64,000 nt of DNA from Merluccius polli (lineage: Eukaryota > Chordata > Actinopteri > Gadiformes > Merlucciidae): contig JAOPHQ010004292.1 of assembly GCA_030340625.1 (NCBI GenBank), positions 1-64,000 of the forward strand. The letters are read 5' to 3'. The notes beneath the pieces were generated by a model. The model made no database searches and had not been told where the DNA came from. It was given only the letters and a program-made list of their open reading frames with translations. The position numbers were made by a program, and so were the translations under genes. Below, piece after piece: positions 22,145 to 33,864 of this stretch. Numbering within the stretch: the stretch's first letter is position 1; each line of letters opens with the position of its first letter.

Positions 22145-23364
22145 CACTCACCGGCCACTTTATTAGGTACACCTTGCTAGTACCGGGTTGGACCCCCTTT
22201 TGCCTTCAGAACTGCCTTAATCCTTCGTGGCACAGATTCAACAAGGTACTGGAAACATTCCTCAGAGAGTTTGGTCCATATTGACATGATAGCATCACGC
22301 AGTTGCTGCAGATTTGTCGGCTGCACATCCATGATGCGAATCTCCCGTTCCACCACATCCCAAAGGTGCTCTATTGGATTGAGATCTGGTGACTGTGGAG
22401 GCCATTTGAGTACAGTGAACTCATTGTCATGTTCAAGAAACCAGTCTGAGATGATTCGCGCTTTATGACATGGCGCGTTATCCTGCTGGAAGTAGCCATC
22501 AGAAGATGGGTACACTGTGGTCATAAAGGGATGGACATGGTCAGCAACAATACTCAGGTAGTCTGTGGCTTTGACACGATGCTCAATTGGTACTAATAAG
22601 CCCAAAGTGTGCCAGGAAAATATCCCCCACACCATTACACCACCACCACCAGCCTGAACCGTTGATACAAGGCAGGATGGATCCATGCTTTCATGTTGTT
22701 GACGCCAAATTCTGACCCTACCATCCGAATGTCGCAGCAGAAATCGAGACTCATCAGACCAGGCAACGTTTTTCCAATCTTCGATTGTCCAATTTTGGTG
22801 AGCCTGTGCGAATTGTAGCCTCAGTTTCCTGTTCTTAGCTGACAGGAGTGGCACCCGGTGTGGTCTTCTGCTGCTGTAGCCCATCCGCCTCAAGGTTCGA
22901 CGTGTTGTGCGTTCAGAGATGCTCTTCTGCATACCTCTGTTGTAACGAGTGGTTATTTGAGTTACAGTTGCCTTTCTATCAGCTCGAACCAGTCTGGCCA
23001 TTCTCCTCTGACCTCTAGCATCAACAAGGCATTTGCGCCCACAGAACTGCCGCTCACTGGATATTTTCTCTTTTTCGGACCATTCTCTGTAAACCCTAGA
23101 GATGGTTGTGCGTGAAAATCCCAGTAGATCAGCAGTCTCTGAAATACTCAGACCAGCCCGTCTGGCACCAACAACCATGCCACGTTCAAAGTCACTTAAA
23201 TCACCTTTCTTCCCCATTCTGATGCTCGGTTTGAACTGCAGCAGATCGTCCTGACCATGTCTACATGCCTAAATGCATTGAGTTGCTGCCATGTGATTGG
23301 CTGATTAGAAATTTGCGTTAACGAGCAGTTGGACAGGTGTACCTAATAAAGTGGCCGGTGAGTG
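22145..23364 (-). mobile_element. Tc1/mariner element, copy 2 (intact)
   Basis: 1220 bp with the same inverted terminal sequence as copy 1, CACTCACCGGCCACTTTATT, and TATA flanks on both sides. The complete transposase frame and near-identity with copy 1 indicate recent spread of this family. Confidence 0.96.
22177..23217 (-). CDS. Tc1 transposase, intact 346 aa
   Basis: The protein would bind the element's terminal repeats and catalyse cut-and-paste transposition into TA sites in the nucleus. Length is normal for Tc1 transposases. N-terminal paired-like helix-turn-helix regions come first (SDFERGMVVGARRAG, FSRTTISRVYREW; residues 8-45), then a second HTH with the basic stretch RTTRRTLRRMGYSSRRPHRV. 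The DDE core has D in WSDESRF, D in QQDNAPCH and E in PDLNPIEHLWD, with the 34-residue spacing typical of Tc1. The start MGKKGDLSDF lies about 150 bp inside the element end. No frameshift or stop is seen. Activity cannot be judged from sequence alone. Confidence 0.96.
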   Translation of the reverse strand: MGKKGDLSDFERGMVVGARRAGLSISETADLLGFSRTTISRVYREWSEKEKISSERQFCGRKCLVDARGQRRMARLVRADRKATVTQITTRYNRGMQKSISERTTRRTLRRMGYSSRRPHRVPLLSAKNRKLRLQFAQAHQNWTIEDWKNVAWSDESRFLLRHSDGRVRIWRQQHESMDPSCLVSTVQAGGGGVMVWGIFSWHTLGLLVPIEHRVKATDYLSIVADHVHPFMTTVYPSSDGYFQQDNAPCHKARIISDWFLEHDNEFTVLKWPPQSPDLNPIEHLWDVVEREIRIMDVQPTNLQQLRDAIMSIWTKLSEECFQYLVESVPRRIKAVLKAKGGPTRY

Positions 23365-23655
23365 TATATGTATGCGCCTTTGTGTCCTCAAGATACTGTG
23401 ACGGTATGACATATTGATTGTATGATGTGTTGATAATTTGTCTACTGTCTGTTGGCTACAGCCCATGTATTCTTTGAGACACACCAAGGTGAATGCCGTC
23501 CACTTTAGGGATGCGACAGGTTTTCCTCCTGTTTCGTGGAGGGTTTTCCCGAACTAAGTCGGTTGGTGATGTTGATGTTGACCCACGGTAACCAATCCGT
23601 GGGTTTTTTTCTTTTCGCATGAATTTATACTCACCGCTTTTATACCATATATCGG
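23365..23655. other. Unassigned sequence right of Tc1
   Basis: No coding sequence. A small inverted pair, acccacgg and ccgtgggt (23580-23610), could form a hairpin. It probably continues the element interrupted by the Tc1 at 22145. Confidence 0.3.
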
Positions 23656-24374
23656 GCATCACCAAATGGCGGACCGCGGTCCGCATCCGGACCGCGAGGA
23701 GGTTCCGTTCGGACCTGTTAAAATTCTAAATTAATTAATAAAAAGATAAATCATACGCATGTATGTATACGCGTGTATGCGCATCTAGTTTAGTCATTAC
23801 GGCAGGAGCGGCGTCAATAGCCAAGCCAATCAAATCGATTGTTTTTCTGAATGGGTGACGTAACAGCCTTGCGCCTCCAGTGAGTTATAGCTCAGTGGAG
23901 TGGAGTGAGGAGACAAGAAATGGCTTGCTCAAAAGTGAGGAAAGTAGATAGCGAAAACAGAGCGTTTCAAGATGAATGGACAGACAAATTCATGTTCGTT
24001 CTGCCTGCAGGCAGTTATAAACCTGTGTGCCTCATATGCAATTAAACTGTGGCGTTGATCAAAAGTGCCAACGTTAAGCGTCACTACGAGACCAAACATG
24101 TGTCGTTTGAGGCAAAGTACCCGCAGAAGTCCGCAGTGAGAGCAAGTAAAATTGTCGAACTGAAAGCACAGTATGACAGGTCTACCCGTGTCCTCACGCA
24201 CACATTTACAGGCCAGCAACGTGCAAATGAGTGTGCATTAAAGATTGCGTGGATTTTGGGGCAACACAAAAAAGCATTCAGCGACGGGTCAATTGTAAAG
24301 GAGTGCTTAAATGCGGTTGCAGAGACGTTATATGACGGTAAACAAAAAGACGACATGTGGTCCGCGGTCCGCCT
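23656..24374 (+). mobile_element. Internally deleted hAT element with GGCGGACCGCGG ends
   Basis: Left end tggcggaccgcggtccgc (about 23666). The right end ggtccgcggtccgcc (about 24360) is its approximate inverse. Between them lies only the N-terminal part of a transposase. No clean TSD was found. The right side abuts truncated family A sequence. Confidence 0.6.
23920..24352 (+). pseudogene. hAT transposase N-terminal fragment with nonsense codon
   Basis: From the ATG at 23920 the frame encodes a region typical of Charlie-like hAT transposases: WTDKFMFVLPAG, CLIC, VALIKSANVKRHYETKH (BED-like zinc finger), then a helical region. TAA at 24043-24045 interrupts it between CN and TVALIK. After about 144 codons the homology stops at the element's right end, so the RNase H-like core and dimerisation domain are missing. 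Confidence 0.8.
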
Positions 24375-24645
24375 GTTATCCGGTACGGATAAAGCACTTT
24401 TGCCGAGTACGAGTATTATACGAGTAATACGAGTCAATATCTGTGCTCGGATTGAATGAAAATCCTCATTGGGTTCTGTAATAGGCTACAGCGCCCCTCC
24501 CCTACACAATGCAGATGTGTTGTTGTGTCGCTCTGATCACTCACACACAGAACAGCTCTCTGTCTCTCCCTCAGTCACTCAGGTTCGCGGGTCGTTTTCC
24601 GTTAATGTTTAGGGTTTCTTCAGCTTCAGGTTTGTTATTACTCAG

Positions 24646-24785
24646 CAAGCCCGGTTCCAGAACAGAATGCCTTGGGGTGCATCTGAGATTACAGGGGGTG
24701 CACCAGTAGGCTACTATAGAAGTGGTGGGGACCAGTAGGGTGAGGGTGCAATGCATGCTTATGCACCCCCATAGAACCGGGCCTG
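24646..24785 (+). mobile_element. 140-bp hAT MITE, TSD TTACTCAG
   Basis: Inverted ends CAAGCCCGGTTCCA and (inverse) CAGGCCCGGTTCTA are flanked by perfect TTACTCAG (24638-24645 and 24786-24793). The family A copy at 51978-51985 has a single ctaagtaa, the empty site with one substitution. Confidence 0.93.
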
Positions 24786-25475
24786 TTACTCAGGTTGGTA
24801 CTTATGAACCAGTAGAGTTCTGCTAAACGTGGGTTCGTTCAGACGTGGTGCCGACTCGCGTTGCGTCTCTGCCTGTCGGAGATTTTTTTTTCTTTTTCTT
24901 TTTCTAACTAGTGATGGGTCATTCGCGAACTAACTAGTTCGAACGAACGACTCTTTAAAGTGAACGAACTGACCTCGTTCGCCACCGTCGTTCGTCTCGT
25001 TCGTCTCGTTCGCTGAGTCTCTCTGACGCGCTGATTCGCGGCGCCGCTGATTCGCGAGTCGTGACTCGTTCGCTGACTGATTGACTCGAGGACTGAGACG
25101 TCACTCACGACTCGTCATCACGAGAGCCAGCCAATGTATGTTGTTTGTCTGTCTGTGACAGTCTAGGACGCTTTCGAATGGTTGACACATTAACAATACC
25201 ACTTTCACATTTGAATATTGCCTTCATTTACATATCAGTGAAATGGTAAATACATGCTGTCTTTGTATTTTCTGTGTCATGCCAGATTAATAAAATATTT
25301 GAATGTCTCGTCAATCTGTCTCGTTCTTTCATGCTTCCTTCTCACGCACGCAACCCGGCCGGGACCCGCAATATAAAATATGCCCAGAATAAACACAACT
25401 GTACATCATTAACTTTAAAACTCATCATTGCTAAATCAAGTCTATTATCTTGCTGATATACATCCAATAATCTAC

Positions 25476-28336
25476 TAGGGGTGCAACGGTTCAGTTAGCC
25501 CACGGTTCGGTTCGTACCTCGGTTTTGGGGTCACGGTTTCGGTTCGGTTTCGGTTCGTGTTTTGAATAAAAAGAACAAGAAATTTCCAAAATTCTCTTTA
25601 TTTTGCTTAAGCAAATTCAAGAATGACAAAAAATGTAAACATAACACTTGTATAACATGTATATAAAATACTTTCAACTGTAAACAACATTTAAAACTTT
25701 TAAAGTGCCTCTTATATAGCTTTGAGTACTGGTATACACAATAACAGTGTTTAAAACATAAACATACACTATACAGTAGTATAAAAAGGAGGGAAACCAT
25801 TTCAAAAGAAAAATTGCACATTAACTTTGGCAATTGATACCATACACTATTTAGGGGAACGTTGGGAAACAAATAGAAGATGGCTATCACTTAAATAACA
25901 AAAAAAATAGCCTAATAAACATTAACATACAAATACTTCAAGTAGTATAGTATAGGCTATATATTCAGGAGTGCAATATAAGTTCAGCTATTTATTCTCT
26001 ATTGTGAGATTCTTCTGTAAGAAGACAAGCCTATCCACATTGTCTGCAGCAAGGCGAGAGCGACATGCACTAACAATATCCCCTGCAGTGGAGAAAACTC
26101 TCTCACTTGGGACAGAGGTTCCTGGGACACATAGGTGACGTTGTGCAACTTTTGCGACATGGGGGAACTTGCCCTCATTGTTCTTCCACCACGCGAAAAG
26201 ATCATTGTCGACATTAATGCAGTCCGCTAACCTGTATGAGGCGACTTCCTCCTCAATTAACAGGGAAAGGGGCTTGACCTGATCCTTTGTTTTGAAGACC
26301 GCTCCAAATAGCTCCGCCATAGCTGTCTTCTTCTGGGGTGGAGGGGAGGATGCATGCCGTTCCTCTGTGGATGTGGATGGCCTTGTCTCACTCTCTGCTT
26401 GACTCTGCAAGATAGAATAACAACAAATGTTTTTAGATATAATATAATAAATGTTTTTAGATATATAATATAATAAATGTTTTTAGATATAAAATATAAT
26501 ATAATAAACATCCAGTGTAAATGTATATTCTGCTTCTGTGACCTCAACTTAAAGGAAATAAGCTCTCATACTTTTTTGTGTTCTATCCTTTTGACACATT
26601 TGTGATTTTGTGTCAATGAAAACATCAATCAAATATAATGCAACCATAAAATCACAAAAACATGATAATCAAATAATACCTGCTGTTCATGCTCCAGGAT
26701 TTCTGTGGTGAGATCCCTGTAGAGTTGGACACGGGAGGGTTCATCAATGAATGGCAGGGATTTAAACCTGGGATCCAGGGCTGTGGCTTTTTGGAGGTAC
26801 TTTTGGACATCAGCTTTTGTGTACCTTTTTTCCAGGTCCTGTTTAATGGCTGCTTTGGCATCTCTGATTGTCGGGGTGTCCTCATCACCTGATGCCATGG
26901 AGTTCAGAATCAATTCCTTCAGAGGGAGGATCATTGATGTTGTGGGGGTTGATTCACTGCTCATGAGAGTTGTCACAGTCTTCAGTGGTTTGAGTAGTTT
27001 AATGAGGAGTTCTCCCAGTCTTTGTTCATCATCACTCAACATTGCTATGTCCTTGGTGACATTCTTCTTCACTCGTTTGTCAAGTAATGTGGAGTAGATG
27101 GCAGGCTGCATTTCCAAATATCGCTCCAACATGTCATGTATTGTGTTCCACCGAGTGCTGACATCATGGATTAACTTCACTCTATCTAGGTTTAATGACA
27201 CTTGTTTCTCAGTCAGAACGTCATTGGCTGTGGTGCTTTTGTGGAAGAATGAGACAACTCTCCTCACCTTCCCAAGGAGGCGGGACACCGAGTTGATTGA
27301 CACTGCCTTCTTGGCTGCAAGGTTTACAGTGTGGGCAAAGCAGCCTATCTGTGGCCCCAGCCCCTCGGCTTCATTGACTGCGTTGACAATATTGGTTGCG
27401 TTGTCTGTGGTGACTGGGATCTTTATATTTGGCCGCTTCAATTTCCACTCTGCCACTGTTTTGCCCAATTCTTCTGCCAAGTTGGCGCTTGTATGGCTTT
27501 CATATATTCGACGTGTTTGGAGGACTGCGCTCTTCATTTCCCAATCCAACATATAGTGGACCGTCACAGTGATGTAACCCTCTGTTGCACGGGACGTCCA
27601 ACTATCAGTGGTCAGCGCGAGGCTGTGTGTTTTGGCCAAATCACCTTCAATGGCTTCGCGCACTGTATTATAGATTTCGGGAATTACTTCGTTCGTGAAA
27701 TACGTACGGGATGGAATATTGTAACGTGGGTCGAGCACATGCATTAAGTGACGAAAGCCCACATCGTCAACCACTGAAAAGGGCTGCATGTCTTTTGCAA
27801 TGCACATCCCCACTGCACGGGTTATTTTCTTGTGCTTTTCTGACTTCAAGCTATATGGCTGTTGGAACGCATCTCCGATGGAGATTTGGTTTTTCGCTGG
27901 TGTTACCTGCGCGGCTGTCCTGCTCTGAGAGAGGGATACATCGGGGTGTTTACGGCGGAGATGCATGCCCATGTTGGAAGTGTTACCGTTAGCGTACGGG
28001 ACACGGGTCAAGCAACGCTTGCACACAGATTTAGTTTTGTCCACTGTTTTCTGCCCCTCGTCGTTGTAGTCAACAGCGAAACCAAAATGTTCCCACACTG
28101 AAGATTTGAATGAAGCCGGTGCTTCTTCAAACCTCTCTCTCTCTCCTCCGCTTGCCATAGCTTTTTCTGTTTACTTTTCCGCTCGATCTGACTGACTTTT
28201 TTTCCCTCCTCTTTCTCTCTCCTGTCGGCTCATTAATTATTTGCAAAACCGAAAGAGCGCGGTTCATAAGGGCGTATTGAACCGTGCAGGGCGAACCGTA
28301 CGGTTCGGTTTTAAACCGGAAACCGTTGCACCCCTA
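25476..28336 (-). mobile_element. Autonomous hAT-Ac element (family C), TSD TAATCTAC
   Basis: Ends TAGGGGTGCAACGG and its inverse, flanked by perfect TAATCTAC (25468-25475 and 28337-28344). 2861 bp. The family B copy at the window start preserves the empty site at 32-39. Subterminal regions repeat CGGTTCGGTTTCGGTTC-type motifs at both ends (25495-25558, 28250-28325). Encodes a complete two-exon transposase. Confidence 0.96.
25988..28158 (-). CDS. hAT transposase, ZBED1-like, two exons, 631 aa
   Basis: Exon 1 is 28158-26680 (493 codons). The intron is 26679-26405 (275 bp, GTATT...TTGCAG). Exon 2 is 26404-25988 (138 codons plus stop). Both splice junctions fall on codon boundaries. The N-terminus has a BED zinc finger (CKRCLTRVPYANGN, MHLRRKH). 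The RNase H-like core shows TTDSWTSRATEGYI and VTTDNATNIVNAV, and the C-terminal hAT dimerisation region shows CVPGTSVPSERVFSTAGDIV. The protein would bind and excise the element, giving 8-bp duplications like those seen around it. No stop or shift was found, so it may be functional. ZBED1-like host genes derive from this group, but terminal repeats and TSD show this is a transposon. Confidence 0.93.
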
Positions 28337-28347
28337 TAATCTACTAC

Positions 28348-28391
28348 GCCCCCCCCCCCCCCCACACACACACACACACACACACACACAT
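28348..28391. repeat. (C)n(CA)n microsatellite in family B
   Basis: About 17 C followed by about 12-14 CA units. It is the counterpart of the (TG)n(G)n tract at 1-27. Confidence 0.95.
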
Positions 28392-28949
28392 CCCGCTGCG
28401 TTTGGTTTGTCTAACTTTACCTTGAATTGGGGGAACGGGGCATTTTGATCCTGACATGTCATTATGCATACATTAAATAAATCTGTTGAACTCAAATGAA
28501 ATACATATGTTAACATATTCAACCAGACACAATGTTGTATTTGCTATTAACACATTTATTAACGCCATCAAGCACCATTGCACGATTGTGAATCGTGATT
28601 TCATGATTAGTTAGTAAATGAGAAGAACGAGGGAGTCCGAGACCGACTCAGCTGCATTCGTGATTCGTTTGAATGGTGTGTGAACGAGGAGGAGCCGAGT
28701 CTGACCGACTCGGCTGGCATTCGCCGTTCGCGAATGACAGCCGAGCCGAGTCGTTCGTGATTCGCGAACGAGGGAGGAGCTAAGTGAACGACTGAACGAG
28801 TCAGTGAATGATTCAGCGCTACCGGAAACACGAACGAACGAACGAACGAACGAATGACTCTTCGGGGTCCGCCCGTTATTACGACAACCCTCCATTACGA
28901 CATCCCGTCATTACGACATGCCTCTATTTAGACATGCCCCTAATCCGAT

Positions 28950-29290
28950 CTTTTTTGGTACCGCTATTACGACAATTTGGTACCGCTATTACGACAATTA
29001 GGCCTACTTTTCATAGAAAGTGCAATAGAATAATAATAATAGTTATTAATATGACAATTAGGCCTACTTTTCATAGAAAGTGCAATAGAATAATATTAAT
29101 AGTTATTAATATAGAATAAATGTAGGCCTACCTCTATCATCCCGCCCGCATCCGATCTTTTTTGGTACCGCTATTACGACAATTAGGCCTACTTTTCATA
29201 GAAAGTGCAATAGAATAATAATAATAGTTATTAATATAGAATAAATGTAGGCCTACCTCTATCATCCCATCCCGCCCGCACCCGCAATGA
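28950..29290 (+). repeat. Tandem module in family B
   Basis: Three copies of a module start ggtaccgctattacgacaat or a shortened form, then aggcctacttttcatagaaa and gtgcaatagaataat. The second lacks the ggtaccgc part. Related attacgaca motifs start at about 28877. Confidence 0.85.
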
Positions 29291-30180
29291 GCTTCCATTT
29301 GCATCGCGAGTGCAGACCTCTACTCCAAACAATGTTTTTCACAATAATTGATATCGGCACACATTTCAGTCAAAAACTAGGTGATTTTGAACCGGCCATG
29401 TGAATAAATGTTAGGCCTACACATTATGTAAAAGACAGGGAGCTCTCCTCATTTTTATTCAGCTCTCAGGGGGAAAAGGTTGAAACTCCATGCATCAAAC
29501 AAACTCTGTGCGTGCAGGCCAGCAGTCTACTTAAAAATATATAAGAAGAAGCACGAATAAAGCTCTAGGACCTGAAATTTGGACTTGTTCGTTAGAAATC
29601 AATTTAATTAGAATTATGGACTGCCTTTGAATGAAGTTTAATCGGACTTTAAGTTGATTGAACAAAGTTTCAAGGTGTAGGCCTACCTTTTTTGCGCTGT
29701 GGAAGCCTAATTTAAGAACGGCGAAATAATATTTTTTGAAAAGGATACTCTGATTTGGTTATGAAGATTGTTGCTTTTGGATTTGATATGGATAGGCTAG
29801 TCCTATATATTACCAACTAGGGGCAGCCTCGAAGTTGGATGATTGGCTCTTTTTAGAAATTGTTTTCCCATGTATTTGTCACACCCATGCATAAGCTGCG
29901 TGTATGCTAAGTCCAGAACATATGGGTATAATCACATTAATTAATTAATTTAAAGTACAATGATAATGACAAATATTAATGGCCTCATGTCGGAATGGCA
30001 GGACGTTTGAAAAAAAGTAAAGTGCCGCTACTCAGACAATGGGGAAAAAAAATTGTCGCAGTAGTGGGACGCTTGGAAAATAATATTAATGCCGCCACTC
30101 CGACCACTAGACGTCAATGTCTAAGTAGCGGCATGTTGGAATAGCGGCATGTAACCCGACTCTTCATGGCGAACTGAACG
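29291..30180. other. Non-coding interior of family B
   Basis: AT-rich, with no open frame of note. Short motifs such as gtaggcctac recur in the first half. Nothing else recognised. Confidence 0.4.
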
Positions 30181-30360
30181 ACGCGAACTAGTTCGCGCAA
30201 ACGAACGAGGAAATCCACCACTATTTCTAACCGTCATCTGGCTGCCTGGCTCTAACCAGTTGTTTTTACTTCACGCACGGTGTCCGACACTTTCTTGCTG
30301 TATTTCGTGAAAGGGTTAAACAATAAAGCTAGTAGTGGTATAAATATTGGAAATCAAGCT

Positions 30361-30398
30361 ACACACACACACACACACACACACTCTCTCTCTCTCCC
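30361..30398. repeat. (CA)n(TC)n microsatellite in family A
   Basis: About eleven CA followed by TC repeats. The intact family A copy has the inverse tract at about 51685-51736. Confidence 0.95.
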
Positions 30399-30632
30399 TG
30401 CCAGTCGTCGGAGATTTATTATTTTTTTTTTCAATGCTGATGCTGTCCTGTAAATAGTTTTCTAATCAGCAATAAATAACAATTTCTGATCAACCCATAT
30501 CAATTGCATGCTTAAAATAACATACCGGTTAAAACCTTGCTCATTTCAAGACAACCCGACCCACTCCGAGTACAGATACAGAATTCATATGGTTAACACA
30601 GATAACGCTGTACTCGCTCATCCCTAATAAAA

Positions 30633-30640
<8 letters not shown>

Positions 30641-30725
<85 letters not shown>

Positions 30726-30759
30726 ATATATATGTGATCTATATATCTATATATCTAGG

Positions 30760-30793
<34 letters not shown>
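30641..30793. repeat. Long (TA)n microsatellite
   Basis: About 75 TA units with GT and TCTATATA interruptions. It is split by the hAT inserted at 30794; the repeat resumes at 33868-33950. Confidence 0.95.
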
Positions 30794-30796
<3 letters not shown>

Positions 30797-33700
30797 GGGT
30801 GTGCAAAAAAATCGATTCTCATAAGAATCGCGATTCTCATTTACTCCGATTCAGAATCGATTTAAAATGTCCCAAAATCGATTTTTAAAAAAAAAATATA
30901 TAATAATAAAAATCCGCTGGCTGTCGACTTTTTATTTGAAACGACGCGGGAGTCGGGGCGTCATGACATCACCACGCAGCCTGTTCTGAACACATGCATG
31001 CGCGGAAACCACCAAAACAAGGAGAAAACTACACTAATGGAGGAGGAAAGAGAGATTCAACCGGCCCCGTCCTCGTTGAAGGCAAAGATTTGGACTCATT
31101 TTGGTTTTTACCGAATGCCTGGAAAGACCGAGCTTGACATGAGCTTCATAGTTTGCAGGATTTGCAAAAGTAAGATTAAACACTTCGGGAACACCACAAA
31201 TGCGCGGGCTCACATCACCAGGCATCACCCAGAGTTAATGGACACGGCACAGAGTCAGCCACCAGCGGCAGACCAACGCACACTGCATTGCTTCACCAAA
31301 CTCTCTGCCAACTCCGAGCGGGCAAAACAAATTTCCAGGTCTATCGCCTGCTTCATCGCCAAAGACTTACGACCTTACAGTGTGGTGGAGAACGAGGGGT
31401 TTATTTGCATGTTGCAGGCAGCGGAGCCCAGGTACGCTATACCATCACGCAAGTTTTTCACTGAGACAGCTGTGCCGCAGCTTTACCAAGAGACTAAAAG
31501 AAAGGTCGCCAGTGCCTTGACCAAAACCGCCAGAGTGGCACTAACATGTGATGCATGGACATCGAGAGCAACTCAGTCTTTTGTGACTTTCACCGCTCAC
31601 TATATAACTGATACGTGGCTGCTCGAGTCCCGAGTTTTGCAAACTCGCGTAATGCACGAAAGCCACACTGCTGTAAATGTTAATGCCATGTTTCACTCCG
31701 TTGCTGAAGAATGGGGACTGACTGTCTCGGATCTCGTCATAGTGACTGATAATGCAGCCAATATGCTCGCCGCTACACAGATTGATAACTTGGCACACAT
31801 AACATGTTTTGCCCATACTCTCAACCTGGCTGCTCAAAGAGCACTGAAGCTAACTGCTGTGTCAAGACTGCTTGGGAGGATCAGACGAATAACTGGTTTC
31901 TTTCACCGCAGCACCATCGCAAATCATGAACTGCAAGAGAAACAGAAACTTCTACAGTTGCCGGTGCATAAACTGAAAACCGATGTCCCTACACGATGGA
32001 ACAGCGCACTGGACATGATCGAGCGATTCCTCGAACAGCAGCCTGCTATTTGTGCCGCGCTCCTATCCCCAAATGTGAGAAGATGTGGAAGCGACATCTG
32101 CACACTCAGCGAGACGGACGTCTCCACTGCCGAGGAAATAGCATCCGCGCTGAAACCAATGAAAGAAGCAACGCACATCATGTCGGAGGATTCTACACCT
32201 ACGCTCTCTGTTATTGCTCCTCTGCATGCTCAGTTGCTGCATGACACAGGGCCAGCTGGCACTGTTGCTGACGCTCCAGTTATTCGTGAAATCAAACGTG
32301 CAATCCATGAAGATATGGCAAAAAGATACAGTAGTGCGCGGGATAAACGCATGCTTTACGCTGCTTCGCTTTTGGACCCGAGATTCAAAGCCTTGCCTTT
32401 CCTCACCCAGGAGGACCAGCTGGAAGTCCATGCAAATATAGTTGGAGATGCTGCAGCATTTGAGGTAATAACTGTTCTTAAACAATATATATTTTTGTAA
32501 ACTGCATAACACATATGTATTAAATGTAGGTCAAAGTTAAATGATGCCATCTCATACACCCATCTTGCATGGTTGTATTGTATTCTTATTTTATTTTACC
32601 ATAAAATGAGGGACTGGTGGTGTGATATAATATGTTATAGTTAATAATATATTGTACATAATGACTAATATGATTGTTGATTTTTCCTCTGTAGCGGCGT
32701 GTGAACTTGGAGGAGGCTGAGGTCATGCCTGGGACACCACAGCCAGACCCAGAAGAAGGCCCTGCTCCAAAAAGAAGGCCTTCTGCACTAGTTACTCTAT
32801 TGGGCAAGACATTTGTTGCGGCCAGTGCTGTCCGTAAATCTGCCAGCACCAGAGCTGAAGAGGAGCTGAAGAAATACCTGGAAGCCCCTCCACTGTCTCT
32901 GTCAGAGGACCCCCTCAGCTGGTGGAGCACCCATGAGACAGGTTTCCCTCTCTTGGCTAGACAAGCTAAACGCTACTTGTGTGTGCCTGGCACTAGCGTT
33001 GCAGCTGAACGAGTATTCTCCACTGCTGGGGATATAGTGACAGCTCAGCGAAGTAGTCTTACACCAGCACATGTGGACCAGCTTCTTTTCCTACAAAAGA
33101 ACCTGGATGTTGCACCTGCAAATGGACAGTAATCTTGGACACAGTTCATGTCAAGTTCTGTCTTATGTCCTGTCTTTCATGATTTGTTGACAATCATACA
33201 ATTAGTTGCACTGTTGTGGACAGTTCTATTGTTGCAAGAGGCACTTTAATGAAAAATGCAGAGGCAGCTAACTTATGGCTACTATTTTTCACAAAAAAAG
33301 CACTTTTATTTTCATAACTTGTTTTTCTTAAAGCTACTGAGAAATATTTATGTTTTTCATTTGTACAACAGTTGTGTTCCATGTAAAAAGAAATTATTAT
33401 ATATATTATACAGAGGCACTTTATTTTTGTCCCAACTTATTTTATAACTAGCTACTTAGAGTAGCAGTTGTGCAGGTCCACACACTGTTTTTGGAAAAGG
33501 CACTTTCCTTCGAATTTAAAAAGGCAGCATCTTTAACTGCACTGTTTCTTTTTTTTTATAAAGAGGCATTTCTTATTTTTGTTACTTAACAGTTGTAATA
33601 AATCCATCTGAGCAGAGATACATGTTTAAAACGTAATAAATGTGAAACAGACAGTTTAATGTCTCCATTTGTCATTCTCTCGCAAAGCAGACTGGAGTAG

Positions 33701-33864
33701 ATCATGAGGATCCTTTGCACACCTATAGATTGAAGCAGAAATCATTATGAATCAAATAGCTTTGAATCGAAAATCGATTTGAATCGAAAATCGATTTTAA
33801 ATCGAATCGTAGCCCCAAAAATCGGAATCGAATCGAATCGTGAGATGGTAGAAGATTCCCACCC

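Larger units (their letters stand above)
24909..30223 (+). mobile_element. Non-autonomous hAT-like element (family B), TSD TTTCTAAC
   Basis: Starts TAGTGATGGGTCATTCGCG and ends with the inverse of TAGTGGTGGATTTCC. Perfect 8-bp TTTCTAAC flanks it (24901-24908 and 30224-30231). The intact family A copy shows one near-identical octamer at 51859-51866. Both ends carry dense GAACGA repeats. The interior holds (C)n(CA)n at 28348-28391, a tandem module at 28950-29290, and the autonomous hAT at 25476-28336. About 2.45 kb remain after subtracting that hAT; no coding sequence of its own. Confidence 0.92.
24375..30626 (-). mobile_element. Non-autonomous hAT-Ac element (family A), truncated copy with nested insertions
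   Basis: 24375-24908 and 30232-30626 match, in inverse orientation, the intact family A element at 49938-52298. The terminus at 30626 is the inverse of TAGGGATGAGCGAGTACAGC. The opposite terminus is lost at about 24375. Insertions inside this copy are the MITE at 24646-24785 and family B at 24909-30223. Empty versions of both sites are visible in the intact copy. The site of the family D insertion (ATATG) is unoccupied here at 30586-30590. Confidence 0.88.

Noticed and set aside
23656..24374. Insertion of the GGCGGACCGCGG hAT into family A with a duplication
   Set aside because: The right flank ttatccgg and the left candidate atatcggg agree at only six of eight bases, and left of it there is no family A sequence.
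31541..32181. Minus-strand frames of 85-149 codons across the hAT transposase
   Set aside because: Antisense to a transposase with complete domains and correct splice sites on the plus strand.
25988..33132. Host ZBED genes
   Set aside because: Both genes sit between matched terminal inverted repeats with 8-bp flanking duplications (readable for one), which marks them as transposons rather than domesticated genes.
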